Assembly: GCA_000729835.1 (NCBI GenBank)
Contig: JFHB01000187.1
Location: forward strand, 1-60,783
Length of the DNA stretch: 60,783 nt
Source: Atkinsonella hypoxylon
Taxonomy: Eukaryota > Ascomycota > Sordariomycetes > Hypocreales > Clavicipitaceae
Direction of reading: 5' to 3'
The notes beneath the pieces are model-generated. The model saw only the letters and a program-made list of their open reading frames with translations, had not been told where the DNA came from and searched no databases. Shown one piece after another: positions 1-12,941 of this stretch (the stretch's first letter is position 1; every line of letters begins with the position of its first letter). A program made the translations under genes and the position numbers.

Positions 1-191
1 TCCTCTGTTACGCCTAGTCTCTCTCTTTCCCCACCTTCGTTAGCTAGGAGCTAGTTATAATACCACGCACCCCCCTAAGGATCTATTGCCTTGTTAGCCT
101 AGGTTGGACCCCCTGCTGCCCTAGGACTTAACCTGCCTAGAAGCTGTTCCGCGCTGGTTCGAACCTATAACCTTAAGGTGACTTATACAAA
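1..191. other. Unassigned left flank, not RIP-saturated
   Basis: This stretch has a mixed base composition, unlike the AT-rich DNA to its right, and still contains CpG and CpA. I see no open frame of useful length and no recognisable RNA gene. It may be the edge of another repeat or low-copy subtelomeric DNA. A palindrome at 156-165 resembles a tRNA B-box but no tRNA folds around it. Confidence 0.4.
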
Positions 192-364
192 TGTTATAGA
201 GTGGCCCAATTGGGCTATAGCGGATGCCTGCGCACTCTATATAGGCGTTAGCCCAATCCCTGCCTAACCCCTACGGCAAAAGGATACGTATTGTACAAGT
301 CGTGTGACTCTTGTACAATTAGCATCTATATTACAAGACTAGGTCAAAGACCTAGTCCGTTACA
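192..364 (-). repeat. Candidate 3' LTR of Gypsy element E
   Basis: Read on the minus strand this segment begins TGTAAC and ends TATAACA, the TG...CA form of a retroviral-type LTR. It is dense in dyads: a perfect 9-bp stem with a 3-nt loop (337-357), paired copies of TTGTACAA near 293-319, and the palindrome GCCCAATTGGGC near 204-215 enclosed by TAGAGTG/CACTCTA arms. The five bases on each side do not match, so it is not a simple solo LTR with a target duplication. It lies at the 3' side of minus-strand Gypsy coding remnants. The partner 5' LTR is not visible in this window, so the boundaries are inference. Confidence 0.35.
337..357. other. Perfect 9-bp hairpin
   Basis: GACTAGGTC, a 3-nt AAA loop, then GACCTAGTC. 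It lies inside the candidate LTR of E and could be a transcript hairpin in R/U5 or a terminator-like fold. The role is not established. Confidence 0.7.
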
Positions 365-839
365 AGTTGCTATAAAAGGCACAGAAAGGCAGTTATTGTT
401 TTATTGCGCAGGTATATATTATTGTTGTTATAGTGCAATCTACAGTGTAGGTTGCTATATTTACGCATTTTTCCTTATGCACTTACAATGCTTAAATTAC
501 ACTTATAATCTAGTAACTATTAAATCTATATATTAAATTAATAGATTTCCTTAAACCTAATAGAGCGTTAAAGCTTATTCTATAACCTATATATAAGTAA
601 AGTTACGCAAAATTATCTTAAATAATGTTAAATCCTATAAATTAATCTTATGTAATAAAGCTAATTTATTGAATCTATATAGTATATTCCTTATATAAGA
701 TTGTTCTATATAGTATTAAAAGTATTAAAAATTAATCTATATTAAAGTAAATTTTCTGTTAAATCCCTTTAGTGTATTTCTTTATATATATACAGCCTAT
801 TTTAATCCTTAGGCATTATTAATAGCAGTAAATTGTTAG
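365..839. other. AT-rich transition region, no gene seen
   Basis: Composition grades from mixed to strongly TpA-rich between about 365 and 600, as expected at the edge of a RIP-affected repeat. A TATAAAAGG motif is present near 372 but no convincing coding frame follows it. A short plus-strand open frame (291-536) starts inside the LTR candidate, has no recognisable domain and is probably chance. On the minus strand this would be the 3' untranslated part of E. Confidence 0.4.
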
Positions 840-3800
840 TTAGTTATAGTAAGCTGTTAGTTCTCTCTAGAAAGTAAAGCTAGTAGATACTCTTAGCAGC
901 TTTAGGGAGGGTTTTGCCTAGAAGGCACTAGTTTTACGCTTAGTAGGTATTTCTATTAGTTTATCTACAGCTAGCCTCTTAGTTAGCGTTTTTACCTTAG
1001 TTAGCGTTAGCTTTACTATAGAAGGTATCTTTTATAGAATTAATAGAGAGAAATGCATTAAAGATAAATTAATTAGAATAAACTAAGCACTTCTTCTACA
1101 TTAAATAGTGCTAAATCTATTATTAAAGAGGCTTTATATAGCAATAGGCTAGTTAGCTAAGCGTTCTAAGAAGTCTATATAAATATAGTTAATTTTATAT
1201 TATAAGCGTCTATTTTCTACCTACAGTATATTAATATTGCTAGTAACCTTTAGTAAGGTTTTATTTTTATTAATAACGTTATTAATATATTTATTAAATT
1301 AACTTATGCTATTTAGTTAGTTATATATACTATAAATAGTAGTTTATAATTCGTTAAACTACTTATTAAATAGACCTCCTTTAGCCTCTATTTTAACCTA
1401 GTTAATCTTTTTATTTAACTTATTAATTTTAGTAATATAGAGATTAAGTTACTTCTATATAGCGTTATTACTTATAGAAGTATTCTTAAGGTAAGCTTTA
1501 ATTATTTCTTTAGTATTAAATTTATACTTCTTTTAAAGAAAACTATTATATTAGCTTTAGAATTATACCTTAGCTAATAGAATAAAGAGTAAGTTTATAT
1601 AGCTAATGCTAGCTAAAGCATCTATAATAGTACTGTTAATTCTACTAAATTTATTAAAGAAGTAAATAGTAAGTAATACTACTTATAACAGTAAACTAGT
1701 AAATAAATCTATAGTAATAGTTTCTTTACCTTTTTTTACTATATTACTACTGTAGTATATAGTAGCTGCTGCTTTTGCCTATATCTTACCTCTTCTAGCT
1801 ACTTTAGCGTTACCTATAGATACCTTAGTATTCTTACCTTTATATTACTAGTTCTAGCGCTTTACTTTATAGTTATTATAAATTCTAAAGATATATATTA
1901 CTGTATTCTACTAGAGTAAGTAATATATATTATCTTTAGAGATCTTAATACTAGTTTTATTTATTATACTGCCTTTAAGGGTAAATTTATAGATATAAGT
2001 ATAGATAGTATTTTCTATATTCTATACCTTTTCTTTAGCTCTATTAGTGTAGCAATACTAACTATAGTCTTCTGTAATAGGCTCTATATTAGTAATATTA
2101 ATATTATCTTTAATTTCTATAAGAATAGTGCTAAAGATAAACTTATTAACTTTTAAGGTGCTTTTAGCACTTCTAGGCCTACTAAAAGTGCTATATAAGC
2201 AGTAGAAATTAAGTAATATAAGATAAGTTTTAATGTTATTTAGCTCTATAGCTACTATATTACCTTTATAGTTATATTCTTACTCCTTAAACTTAAAACC
2301 TTTACTTTTAGTATTAAAACTATTATTATAATTAATATATATATTAGAAGTAATATATTCTTCTTTAGGTTTAAATAGTAGTAGTATTATAGCTTAAGTG
2401 TAGTTACTATTATTATTCTCTTCTTAAAATAAGCTATTTAGGTTTACTAGAATTAATAATTTTAAACTACTAAAAGAAAAGAATAATAGTAGTAGATTTT
2501 CTATAGAAGGAATAAAAGAAGCTAGAAGTAGCTCTATAAAGGCTAGCTAGTTCTATAGACTATAGGAATTTACTCTATAGGCAGTCTATTACCTTTAGTG
2601 TAGTATTTTAGTATTTAAATATTAAAAGTAGCTAAATAATAGCCTAAGAAGATAGAAAGAGTAGTAGCTATAATAGTATTAATAAATTTATAAAGATTTT
2701 ATAATATATAAAGGTATAAAGAAAAGGTTATATAGTAAAAAGTATAAAAATTCGTAAAAGTAAAGGTAAATTTATAGAAAAAGTAGGTTAAAATAATAGT
2801 ATATAGATTTATAGGTGTTTTCTTCTTAACCTTCTATAATTCTATAATATAGGTTAATTTTAATAGTTTTAATAATAATAAATAAGGAAATAAAGAAAGA
2901 AATATTAAGGGATTTAAATAATCTATTATATAATAAAGAAAATTAAGATTTATAAAGAAAAGAGTTAATAGTAGGCTTTTACTAGCTAATTTAGAGCTTT
3001 TTAGTAAGCTATATTACCTTTTTAATAATATTAATACTTTTCTTCTTAATTTATAGAGTGCTTTTATAGATATTTATTTATAATTTTAGAAGTATTAACT
3101 TTAAGCTTATCTTTAGTAATCTATTAGTTATCTTTAGTAAAGAACCCTTTCTATTATATAAGGAATTCTAAATATAGCTTACTTAACCTACTGTAGAAAC
3201 GTTAGATTTAATAGGCATAAATTTACTTAATTTCCTAATAGTTCTTTATACTAAACTCTTTTATTACAATTAGTAGTAGTAGTTACTCTTTTTAGTTAAA
3301 AGAGTTCTTACTCTATCTTAGCTTCTAAAGGTAAGCTACTAATACTACTAAATATATATATAAATCTAGTAGAAAATCTAAGTAAAATAATAATAGGCTT
3401 ACTTTTATAAGAACCTTATATAGCTTTATCTATTAAGGAGACTATTTCTTTTTTAGCTTTTCTAGAAGTATATATCCTTAGTGTAATTATAGGTAGACTA
3501 TATTCTTTACTTTAATATTAATAGGCTTATATTAAGTGTTATATTTAATCTTACTTAAGGCATTTACTATACTAATAGCTGTTTCTACCTCTTGCTAATA
3601 TAGCTTCTAAAGTATAGCTATATTGCTTATATTTATTCTATTACTAAGAACGTTATTTAATTAGATTAAATTAATAATAGTAGCTAGTTAGAAACTATAT
3701 ATAAGTTTATTAAAGAAAATCCTTATACTAGCTATTACTATATTGTTAAGTTAGTACTATAGTACTAAAAGTATTATAGTTTATAGTATATTTAAATTTA

Positions 3801-6625
3801 TAACTATATAGTATTAAATAGTAATAATAACTATTTAATTCTTCTATTTAGCTGTTCTATCTATCTATAGGTAGTAAGCTATAGCTATAAGCAATTTACT
3901 TCTAATTTAAGTAAATATATTTCTTTAAATATTAGAAATAAACTTTAGATCTTAGTTACTTATAATCTACTTAAGAAGGCTTTAGTTTAATAAATATAGT
4001 ATTTATAAGAGTAGTTCTACTTAAATTTCTACTATATATATTATATACTTAAGTATAAGAATTATTTACTTACTAAATAGGTAATTTACTAGATATAGTA
4101 AGTTATAGAAGCTATATTTATCTTTTTACTATAAAGTGTTTATTAAGCTAACTTTAGGTATATTAGTAATAAAATTAAGCAAAATTATATACAAGAGTAT
4201 TAGAACTAACTCTAATAACCTTAATTCCTTTAATAGCTTACTGCAGTTAATTACGTTTTCTTTATAGGTATAGTAGTAAGTAATATAGGTTTAAATCTAC
4301 TTATATATCTATAGAAAGTAAACTACTTATAATTCTACTGCTATTCTATAGGCACTAAAATAGTTCTAATTATTATAGACTATTTTAAGAATAAATTCTA
4401 CAACCTTTATAGGTATATATAGTTAAAATAGGCCTTTTTTATTATAATAGTATAAAAGCTTATTGTTTTATAGAGCTTATTTATACAGTAGAATCCTTAG
4501 TCTTTATTATTAATTTTATTAAGCTTACTTTTTATAAAAGTTCTTAATATTTTCTATAATTCTATTAAGCTTTAGATTAAAACTATAGCCTTAAATAATT
4601 TCCTCTTTTAAACCTTTATTTAATACTACTATAGCGCTATATTCTTTAGTAAAAAACGTACTTATATTAAGCTTATTAAATTTATTGTTATAAGCTTTCT
4701 TTTAGTATAAAACTATAACTAGCAACCTAAAGAGCGTATTTAGCACTATATTTAGTACTTCTAGTATATAGAAGACTTTTAGGTTAAATTATAATAAATA
4801 ATTAGCTACTTTAGCTAATTTTAAGTTAGCTTTATCTAGATCTATTATAGTAAGTAAGGTATATTTAATAATTCTCTTTACTAGTAAGTAGTCTATAATA
4901 ATATTAATAGTATAGCAGTTAGATTAAACTATTTTCTATAGCTTTTAAATACTCTATATAATTATAGCTACCTTTACCTTAGTTAATCTATAATGTTTCT
5001 TTAGGTTAAAAGTATATCTTAAGAGAAAAAGAATTAGTTAAAGCTAATTGTTTTTAATGTTTTTACTAAGTATACTATAACTATTCTATTTATCTATAAG
5101 CTAGAAGATAAAGAGCCTAAATTCTTCCTTATAAGCATTAACTTTAAAGAATAAATACTTACTAAAGTTATAGTGCTATAGAATAGTATTTTTATTAAAG
5201 TATACCTTTACCTCTTAAAATACCTTCTTTTTCTTAGATTTTAGTAAAAATATTACTTTTTAGGCTTTTTTTTAGTGTATTAGTTTAGGTAAACTATTAG
5301 CTAAGCCTTTTTTATAAAGCTTTTATAGTAAAGTAGTCTTTTATTTCTATAGTAAGTAAATTTATATATTAAACTATAGAATACTCTTCTATAAAAAGCT
5401 AGCTATATTAATAAAGGTCTTTAGATTTATAAGATCTACTAAAAACTTAAGTTTTTAAAAAGCTTTTAGCTTATTATTTATATTAGTAATTCTATTACTA
5501 TTAACAATAAAACCTAATAGCTAAATAGCTAAGTAGCTTATAAATAACTTCTTTATAGCTATTATTAACTTATTTTTCTTTAGAATTAATAAGACTATAT
5601 TAAGGTATATAAAGTAGTCCTTAGTAGAGTTAAAGAATATAATAATATTATTAATATAGATTTATATAAAATATTAATGCTTTTAAAATAATTAGTTTAT
5701 ATACTATTAAGTAAAAGCTAGTACATTCTTAAAGCTTATAAGTGCTATATTTAATGCTTTTAATCCTTATTTTAATATTACTACTATATAAGATTAATGC
5801 TTTTATTTTATAGAAAGCTAGTAAAAAAACCCTAATATATTAAAGAGTAAAAATATCTTCTTACTATATATATCTACTATAATATTTAATTAATCTAGTA
5901 AAGAGTATATATTTAGTATTACTACACTATTAAGTAGCTTTATATTAACTATAACTTATTCTTTCCTTTCTATTAAGGTTTTAATTTACACTATAAAAGC
6001 TAAGTAAGCTATAGCTACTAAGTTATTTAAATATAATATCTTTCTACTTAAATATAGCTTATTATAAACCTTATTTAATTTAGCTTTATCTTTAGCTTTT
6101 AGTAAGTAGATTTAAATAGGCTTTAGCTACTTTTACTATTTATCTACTAGATTTACTCTTATATACTAGTCTTTAAGTATAGAAATAATACCTTTATTAC
6201 AATAAATATTGTATTTATCTATTAAGTTAATAAGTTTAGCTATAACGTTTAGGTTTAAGTTTTCTACCTTAACCTTATATTTATTATAAATATATAGTAT
6301 ATCCTTAGAATAAGAGATTCTATATATAAAGATACTATTATTAACTTTTTTAGGGTTAAATCTACTACTATTACCTTCTTTCTGTATAATCTTCTATAGG
6401 CAATAGACTATTATTAGGTGTAATATCCTTAGAAAAATATATATATAAATTAAATAGGTTTACAATTATATAGTTAGCCTTAAGCTCTTTATTATACTAA
6501 AGATAAGCAACCTTTTAATTTTTCTAGATTATAATAAATTTATCTAAATAGTTATAAGCTACTATTTGTTTCTAGTTAGTTATACTAAGCAATATATCTA
6601 GGATAAGGTTAGATTTTAAGTATAT
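840..6625 (-). pseudogene. Gypsy element E, decayed pol (RT, RNase H, integrase)
   Basis: Conceptual minus-strand translation, allowing TAG/TAA as former Q/W codons, gives a Ty3/Gypsy order running right to left. The reverse transcriptase catalytic region is at 5640-5661 and reads Y-I-N-N-I where the family has Y-[VIL]-D-D-I; both aspartates are lost. Thumb and connection regions follow, then an RNase H segment at about 4970-5200 with a histidine-tyrosine stretch typical of fungal Gypsy elements. An integrase remnant with an L-P-I-D-R string near 3845-3880 fits the conserved PQTDGQ region. The frame is broken by dozens of stops. At 6625 it is interrupted by element D and resumes at 12942. Sequence left of about 2000 is assigned only by position. 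It cannot encode working protein. Confidence 0.7.
6621..6625. repeat. Target-site duplication of D, left copy
   Basis: TATAT abuts the left LTR and matches TATAT at 12937-12941. The TA-rich context lowers its value as proof, but both copies sit exactly at the TG...CA boundaries. Confidence 0.65.
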
Positions 6626-6940
6626 TGTTGGAATCGTCATGACTCCATCGTGCGATTCCGGCGCCTGCGTAGGTAGATACAACTGCTGATTAGTTGCATC
6701 CGCACACTAGTCTCCACTTACATCAGGGTCGCTAATACCCCTTAATTCCCCCTTAACACAACACTATGCCTAAGGTATATAAGGCATCCAACAGGGTATA
6801 TAATGTAGCCTCTTTTGCTAGTTAGATATAACTCCTAGATAACCGAATTTAAACCTCTTTAATATAAATACTAGTGCACTAGTGAATTAGTTATAGAACT
6901 AACTTAAAGGAGTATAAATTAAACCCTTAGTTTATTAACA
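6626..6940 (+). repeat. 5' LTR of D
   Basis: Direct repeat of 12622-12936. It starts TGTTGGAATCG and ends TTAACA. Candidate TATA elements lie at 6776-6782 (TATATAA) and about 6797-6804. A 14-bp perfect palindrome ACTAGTGCACTAGT is at 6870-6883. The first 120 bp keep CpG and CpA, while the right half is RIP-depleted. Confidence 0.92.
6776..6782 (+). promoter_or_regulatory. Candidate TATA box in the D LTR
   Basis: TATATAA lies 150 bp into the LTR in the sense of the element. A second TATATAAT follows about 20 bp later. The position fits an LTR U3 promoter, but no initiation site can be read from sequence alone. Confidence 0.4.
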
Positions 6941-9700
6941 CTAATTAGTAGTTGCTTAACTAGAAGTCTTTAGTACAACTAAAGAGATTAGTATAACTAA
7001 CTATAGATTAGCTAGATTTAGCAAGAAGAGATATAATACTGTTAGCTAGAACCCTTAGTGGCTAATGTAACTAGTAAAGCGTACTAAAGGAAGAGATATC
7101 TTTATAATTACTTAGTTACTAAGTTATATTAACTTATAACAACGTTTTAGTTTAACTAATTATTAATATTAAACTCTTAAGGAATTAAATTACTAGCTAG
7201 AACCCTTAGCAGCTAACGCTATAGAATTTAACTTCCCTAACTATCTTAGAACTTAGCTAGAAGCTAGCTAAATTCCTCTATCTTTATGCTAATTCTATTA
7301 CACCTACTTTCTCTTTCTATACTACTTAATCTTATCTAATATAATAAGTTTATAATAACTCTAGGTAGATTTATAAGAATTTAAGCAATAACTATAACCT
7401 AATAAGCTTTTAGAATAACTTTAAAAGTATTAAAAACTTCTATTAATAAATTAGAACTTAATATATAAAATTAACCTAAAAACTACTACTACTACTAATC
7501 TAAACAATAGAATTACCTTTATAATTAACCTTTATAAAGATTAAAGATTTAGAGATTAAGAATAATAGAAGAACTTTAAATTTAACTTCTATAACTAGAA
7601 TAAAGACCTATTTTAAAGAGCTTCTACTTTAATTATTAAAGCGTTACACAATTTACTATATAAATATAGAGTCTATATAGGCAGAAGCAGCAGCTAAATT
7701 GCTAATTCCCTTAAAAGAGTACTATAGAAAGAGAAATAATCTATATAGATAGAAGAAGAGATTAATAAATAAGTAGTATTAGGTAAATTCCACTTAAATC
7801 TACACCTAAATATAGAACCTATATCTATAGTAAAGAAGCCTTAATCTTCTTTATAGAACCCTTCTTCTATACCTTTAGCACTCTCTCTATTACTTTTATT
7901 AAGTGTATTTAGCAATCTAATAGGTACATTAGTAGGAATGCTACCTTCTCTCTCTTTACTATAGAATATAAGATTTCTTCTGCTTCTAGTAGTATAACTA
8001 TTACTTCCTTCTATAATAGATTCTTTCTAGACTAATATAAGGAAAGTCCTTAACCTTATAAAGATCTATAAAGAAAGCAATAAATATAGTAGTAATATAT
8101 TTAATTTTATTATACTAAAAGTAGTTATTCTTAAAGACCTATACTAACAACTTAATTTCTTAGAACTAGTAATAATAAAGGTATTTCTAGTAATACTAAT
8201 AGGTAAAGCACATAAATTCTACCTTATAATAATTGCAATAAACATAAAGATAAATTACACCTTTAACTAAATAGTTAAAATTGTTAAATAACACTTTAAG
8301 ACCCTAACTAACAAGTAGTTCTATTGTTAAAGATAGAACAGCATTATATTGCGTAATATAATTGCTAAGAACTCTAATAAATCTATACTTAACTGCCTTA
8401 ATATAATAATCTAGAACCTTTAAGATATCTATAATAGCCTTTTTAACCCCCTTATAAATAATTCTAAACTTATTAAGCAGACCCTTTAAGCAGTTAGAGG
8501 TATCTTTAAATGTAGCTAAGCTAAATTTACAACTAATACAACATTCTAAGAGCTTATTAGCAACCTACAAAAGTTAATTAGTATTGCAGAAGCACAGAAG
8601 GAAATTAGCTAATTCTACATTAGATTTAACTAACTTAATATTAATAATAAAGCCCTCTATATAGACTGTTAATATTAACGTTTAAGAGACCCTAGCTGTA
8701 GCAGAAGTAAGACCTAAAAATAACGCTGCTTTATTTATAGAAAAGAAGGATATTAGTTAATAAAGTACAGTAAAAAAGAGCGTTAAGAAGCACAGTAAAG
8801 ATAGTAGAACAACAAGAAGTATAGAACCCCTCCTTTAAACAGTAAATTTAGAGTCTATCTATAGGCTTATAAAGGATTAAGTAAACCTATATAGAATAAT
8901 AGTTCTAATAATACTTAGGATATAAGTGAGGTATTTATTAAAGAATTTAATACAGCTAATAAAGGAAAAGCTCCTTAGCTAATAATTATATAATTCTTTA
9001 CTAATGCTATAACTATAGACAATAGAGCTATCTTCTAGAACCTTAAGGAAGAAGCCTACTAGTATACTCTACATAAGGAAGACCTATTTACAGAAGATTA
9101 ATTAAATCCTATATATCTCTTATTATATTTATTATCTTATATATTAGAAGAACGTTATTCTAGTGAGATATTTAGAGGCATCTTACCTAACACTAAAGCA
9201 GTAGGCGTATTAATAGCTAGAATTAACTAAGTATAGGCACTAGTGAAGAAAATGCCTTTATTAAAGATAAATCTATTTAATTAACACTATATAATTACAT
9301 TTAGCGCAGGATTAGCAACTTTAATAGGCTTTATTATAGTTTTAATAGTCTTTAGCTTAATTACATTTTATGTAATTAATATAAGCACTCTATTTCTATA
9401 TAGCATTAATAATATAGATAAGATATATATAAAGCTTAATAACCTTAAAAACGTACTAATTTAAGGCAATTAAAAGGTTCTTATTATTTAGAAATAAGAA
9501 CATCTATAGTGGACTCTAGAAGCTATAGAAGCAGCTGTATTCTTTTTGTTAGAAAAGTAAATCTATTAGCTTTATTATTAATTTAGATATCCCTTTATAT
9601 AACAATTAACAAAGATTCTATAATGTATAGGAGAAGATATTAGTAATAATAACGCTATTAATAGAATTATATAAGTTTACTACTACTGCTAACTTAACAG
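6941..9700 (+). pseudogene. D leader and gag-like region, decayed
   Basis: This lies between the 5' LTR and the protease motif of D, where copia elements carry leader and gag. No intact frame remains. Conceptual plus-strand reading gives charged and Q/N-rich fragments, for example near 8560-8740, compatible with a nucleocapsid-type protein, but no zinc knuckle was identified. A short phrase (GCTAGAACCCTTAG) recurs at about 7041 and 7198, in or just before the presumed gag start. The assignment rests mainly on position. Confidence 0.5.
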
Positions 9701-12500
9701 TAAATTACCTAGTTAATTCTAATTTATATTAAAAGATAACTATAACTTTAACTACAAAATTATCGTTAATATTATATATCTAGATAGTAGCTCTATTCTT
9801 TACGTTATTAATTCTGCAACCTTATTCTAAGCAGCCTAATTTCTAGAACCCTAAAAGCAGAAAGCATAAAACATCTAGAATATATTAAAAGAATGCTAAA
9901 TTAATACCTATCTAGGCCCTTCTAACTAGATAGTTTATAATGCTAAAAAGAACTTTATATCTACTAAATTCCGCTATTATATATAAATGTTGTCTATTAA
10001 TGTTAATAAAGTTCCTATTAAAGCCTATAATAGCATTAGTAAAGTTAAATAGTACTATAGCCTATTACAAAGAGCTTATAACATTATTAACAATAAATTA
10101 GGCACTAATACTAGTATTATAAAGGATTAAAAGCTTTAGATAGCTATTAAAGCTGTTAATAATTCTACTAAACTTAACAGTCTTATGCCTACATTATTAG
10201 TCTTTAGTTCCTACCCCTATATAATAGATAATTTACCTCTAAGCCTTTCTGTAATATAATAAGCTTTAATTCTATATAAAGCTACTAATAAAGCCTAAAA
10301 GTGCTTAGCATAAAGACAAATTTATAATGCTCTTACCTCCTATAACAGCCTAAATATAACACCTATATATTTACTGCCCCTACAGTTAGAAGTGTATATA
10401 TAGCGTAAAAAAGAAGGCTAGTAAGGCCCCTATAAGCTGCTTACTATAGATAGCAAAGAATGCACTATATAAATGCCTTATAGCTCTATTTATTTTTGCA
10501 TAACTATTGTAAAACTCTACTACTATAATAACAATAAATCTAACAATTATCCTGCTGTTTCTAACGTTATACCTAATAAAAGCAATATAGAATCTCTACC
10601 TAAAAGTAATTCTATTCTACTAAAGAAGAGAGAAAGACCCTTAAAGGCAAAATAACTAATTAATTTAAACCTAATATAGAAAAGAGGTTCTAGAAGACTA
10701 AGAAAGAACTCTCTTTCTATTCTAATTAATTCTATATAAAATTCCTCTACTTCTAACAATAAACTAAATAGATATATTACTGTTTCTAGCCTAACTGCTA
10801 GTAGTCCTTATAATCCTAATCCTAGTAGTAATATTAATCCTACTTATATATTGCTGTATAAATCTAGTAATAAAATTTTCTTTTCTGCAAAAGAAACAGT
10901 AAACTATAACTTAGCTATATAACTAAGGAAAGACAATAAGATTACAGCAAAAGGTGCTCTATTTAAAGTATTTAACTAAGCTAAAATTAACGCACTATTA
11001 GCTAAAGACGTTTTCTAATTTATTAAATTTAACTCTACTATATATAATAACTATATCTTTAAATCTTATATAGTTTAAGAAGTTAAAGGAAAAGGAACTA
11101 TATTACTGTATAAGAAGTTAAGACTAGTTATCTAAGGATATAATAACAGCAATAAATTGTTAATTTTAACGCAATCCCTAACAATTTAATAAGCTAGTTA
11201 ACGCCTAATTATAGCATTAGCTTTATCTCTCTAAAAACGCAATATTGTTTTATAGATCTACAATATTATATAGGCTTATATACAATCTAACACTAATTTA
11301 AATAGATTAATTATTGTACAACTTCCTAAACAAATTAAATACCTATATCTCTATAATACAGTAATAGAAGTAATTAAGCCTCTATATAGAATTGCTAAAG
11401 TAGGTATATATTAGTAGTCTATATACTTCCGCTACTACTATAACAATTTAAGTATAGTTATATTAATATATAACCCCTACTTACTAATATTAAACAATAA
11501 GAATTGCTTTAGAATTATTAAAATATAGACTAATAATACGCTAGAACTAAGCAATAGAACCTTCTCTAACTATAAGGAATCTAAACTATAGAAGGCTAAT
11601 TTTACTATAAAGCTAAAGTAGAGCCTAATAGTAGAAACGCTACTAATTTTTAATAGATATATATTAACTAAATCTAATAACAGTACTTTAACTCTTCGCT
11701 AAAAAGGTTAAAGTAAGAGGATTTAACCTGTTAATACTACTAGTGTTAGTATAGATTTAACGAAACAATAGTATATTAAGCAATAAGCCTATAGCGTATA
11801 TATTGCTACAATCTATTAACTAAAAGCTGTATTTAACCTTTCTATTGCTATATAACAGCAAGATATTATAATTAACGATATTAAACAACTAAACAAAAGG
11901 CTCTAATAGCAGATTAACAACTAAACCTATAGATTATAATATATCCTAATAGACCTTCTCTCTACTAAATTGTATGTATTTATTAATAGATCTTTTATAA
12001 ACAATAAAGATTTAAGCTTCTAGATAGAATATATAATTATCCTAGGCAATAAAGGAGCTTGCAAAAAGAACGCTAAATTTATAATAAAAGGCAACATTAT
12101 TATATATAGCTCTATTAAAAGCAAGAGAGTTATAAGGAGCGCACTTACATTAGAACTATACAGTATAGTATAAGGCGTAAATATATTATATACTATTAGC
12201 ACTACGTTAAATATAGTAATAAAGCAGCTATAGATACCGCTAATTCTACTAGTAGTCTATATAGATTCGTTCTTGTTATATAAATACCTTATAAAGCTTA
12301 GTACAATAAAGGAAAAGAGATTAATAATTAACATTATAGCGCTACATTAATTATACAAAAGGCGCAAAATCGACGAAATCTATTAGATTAACAGTAAAGA
12401 TAATATCGCTAATTTAATAACAAAAGCAACGCTAAATAAGACTCTTAAATCCTTTATTAACAACAATAAGGCTAATATATAGGTAGAAGGCTAGGTAAAG
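9700..12500 (+). pseudogene. D pol: protease, integrase, RT, RNase H, decayed
   Basis: The copia protease appears at 9777-9820 as Y-L-D-S-S-S-I-L-Y-V-I-N; the catalytic Asp codon is 9783-9785 and the usual G-A is degraded. The integrase C-terminal part is at 9960-10560, including an open piece at 10473-10655. Reverse transcriptase spans about 10860-11700; its catalytic pair, Q-T-D-D-T in related fungal copia elements as I recall them, reads stop-T-N-N-T here (11532-11537). RNase H spans about 11970-12500, with recognisable S-S-I-K-S-K-R-V and I-D-S-F-L-L-Y segments. The frame is consistent over long distances, so decay is by substitution rather than indel. Confidence 0.8.
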
Positions 12501-12621
12501 AGACCTATAAATTAATGCAGAAGGATATTAGATTTATTGTTATTTATTCCTTTAATCTATTTTGTTATTACTATAACTGTTAAAGTTACTCTACTAGCAC
12601 AATAAAAAGAGAGACTACTAG

Positions 12622-12936
12622 TGTTAGAATCGTTATAACTCTATTGTGCAATTCTAGCGCCTGTGTAGGTAGATACAACCGCTAATTAGTTATATCTGCA
12701 CACTAGTCTCTACTTACATTAGGGTCGCTAATACCCCTTAATTCCCCCTTAATACAACACTATACCTAAGGCATATAAGGCATCTAATGGGGTATATAAT
12801 ATAGCCTCTTTTGCTAGTTAGATACAACTCCTAGATAACTGAATTTAAACCTCTTTGATGTAAATACTAGTGCACTAGTGAACTGGTCATAGGACCGACT
12901 CGAAGGAGTATAAATTAGACCCTTGGTCTATCGACA
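12622..12936 (+). repeat. 3' LTR of D
   Basis: Same 315-bp length as the 5' LTR, starting TGTTAGAATCG and ending ATCGACA. The 14-bp palindrome is at 12866-12879. The outer (right) 80 bp keeps CpG-containing sequence, while the inner (left) end is RIP-converted, the mirror image of the 5' LTR. Confidence 0.92.
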
Positions 12937-12941
12937 TATAT
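12937..12941. repeat. Target-site duplication of D, right copy
   Basis: TATAT, matching 6621-6625. Minus-strand Gypsy coding of E resumes immediately after it. Confidence 0.65.

Larger units (their letters stand above)
6626..12936 (+). mobile_element. Ty1/copia LTR retrotransposon D, full-length, RIP-decayed
   Basis: A 6,311-bp element bounded by two 315-bp direct repeats that both start TGTT and end ACA, flanked by TATAT. It is inserted in minus-strand Gypsy element E, whose gag/protease side continues at 12942. Plus-strand order is gag-like region, protease, integrase, reverse transcriptase, RNase H, which is the copia arrangement (integrase before RT). Coding is destroyed throughout by TAG/TAA stops of RIP type. 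The outer ends of both LTRs keep CpG-rich sequence while the inner parts and body are TA-saturated. Confidence 0.92.

Noticed and set aside
156..165. GGTTCGAACC, similar to a tRNA B-box
   Set aside because: It is a bare palindrome. Neither strand gives matching T-stem arms, an A-box or an acceptor stem at the right spacing.
291..536. 81-codon plus-strand open frame
   Set aside because: It starts inside the LTR candidate, has no domain or typical composition, and the region shows no other coding sign.
10547..10759. Minus-strand 70-codon frame (also 12020-12202)
   Set aside because: Both lie antisense to the integrase and RNase H remnants of plus-strand element D.
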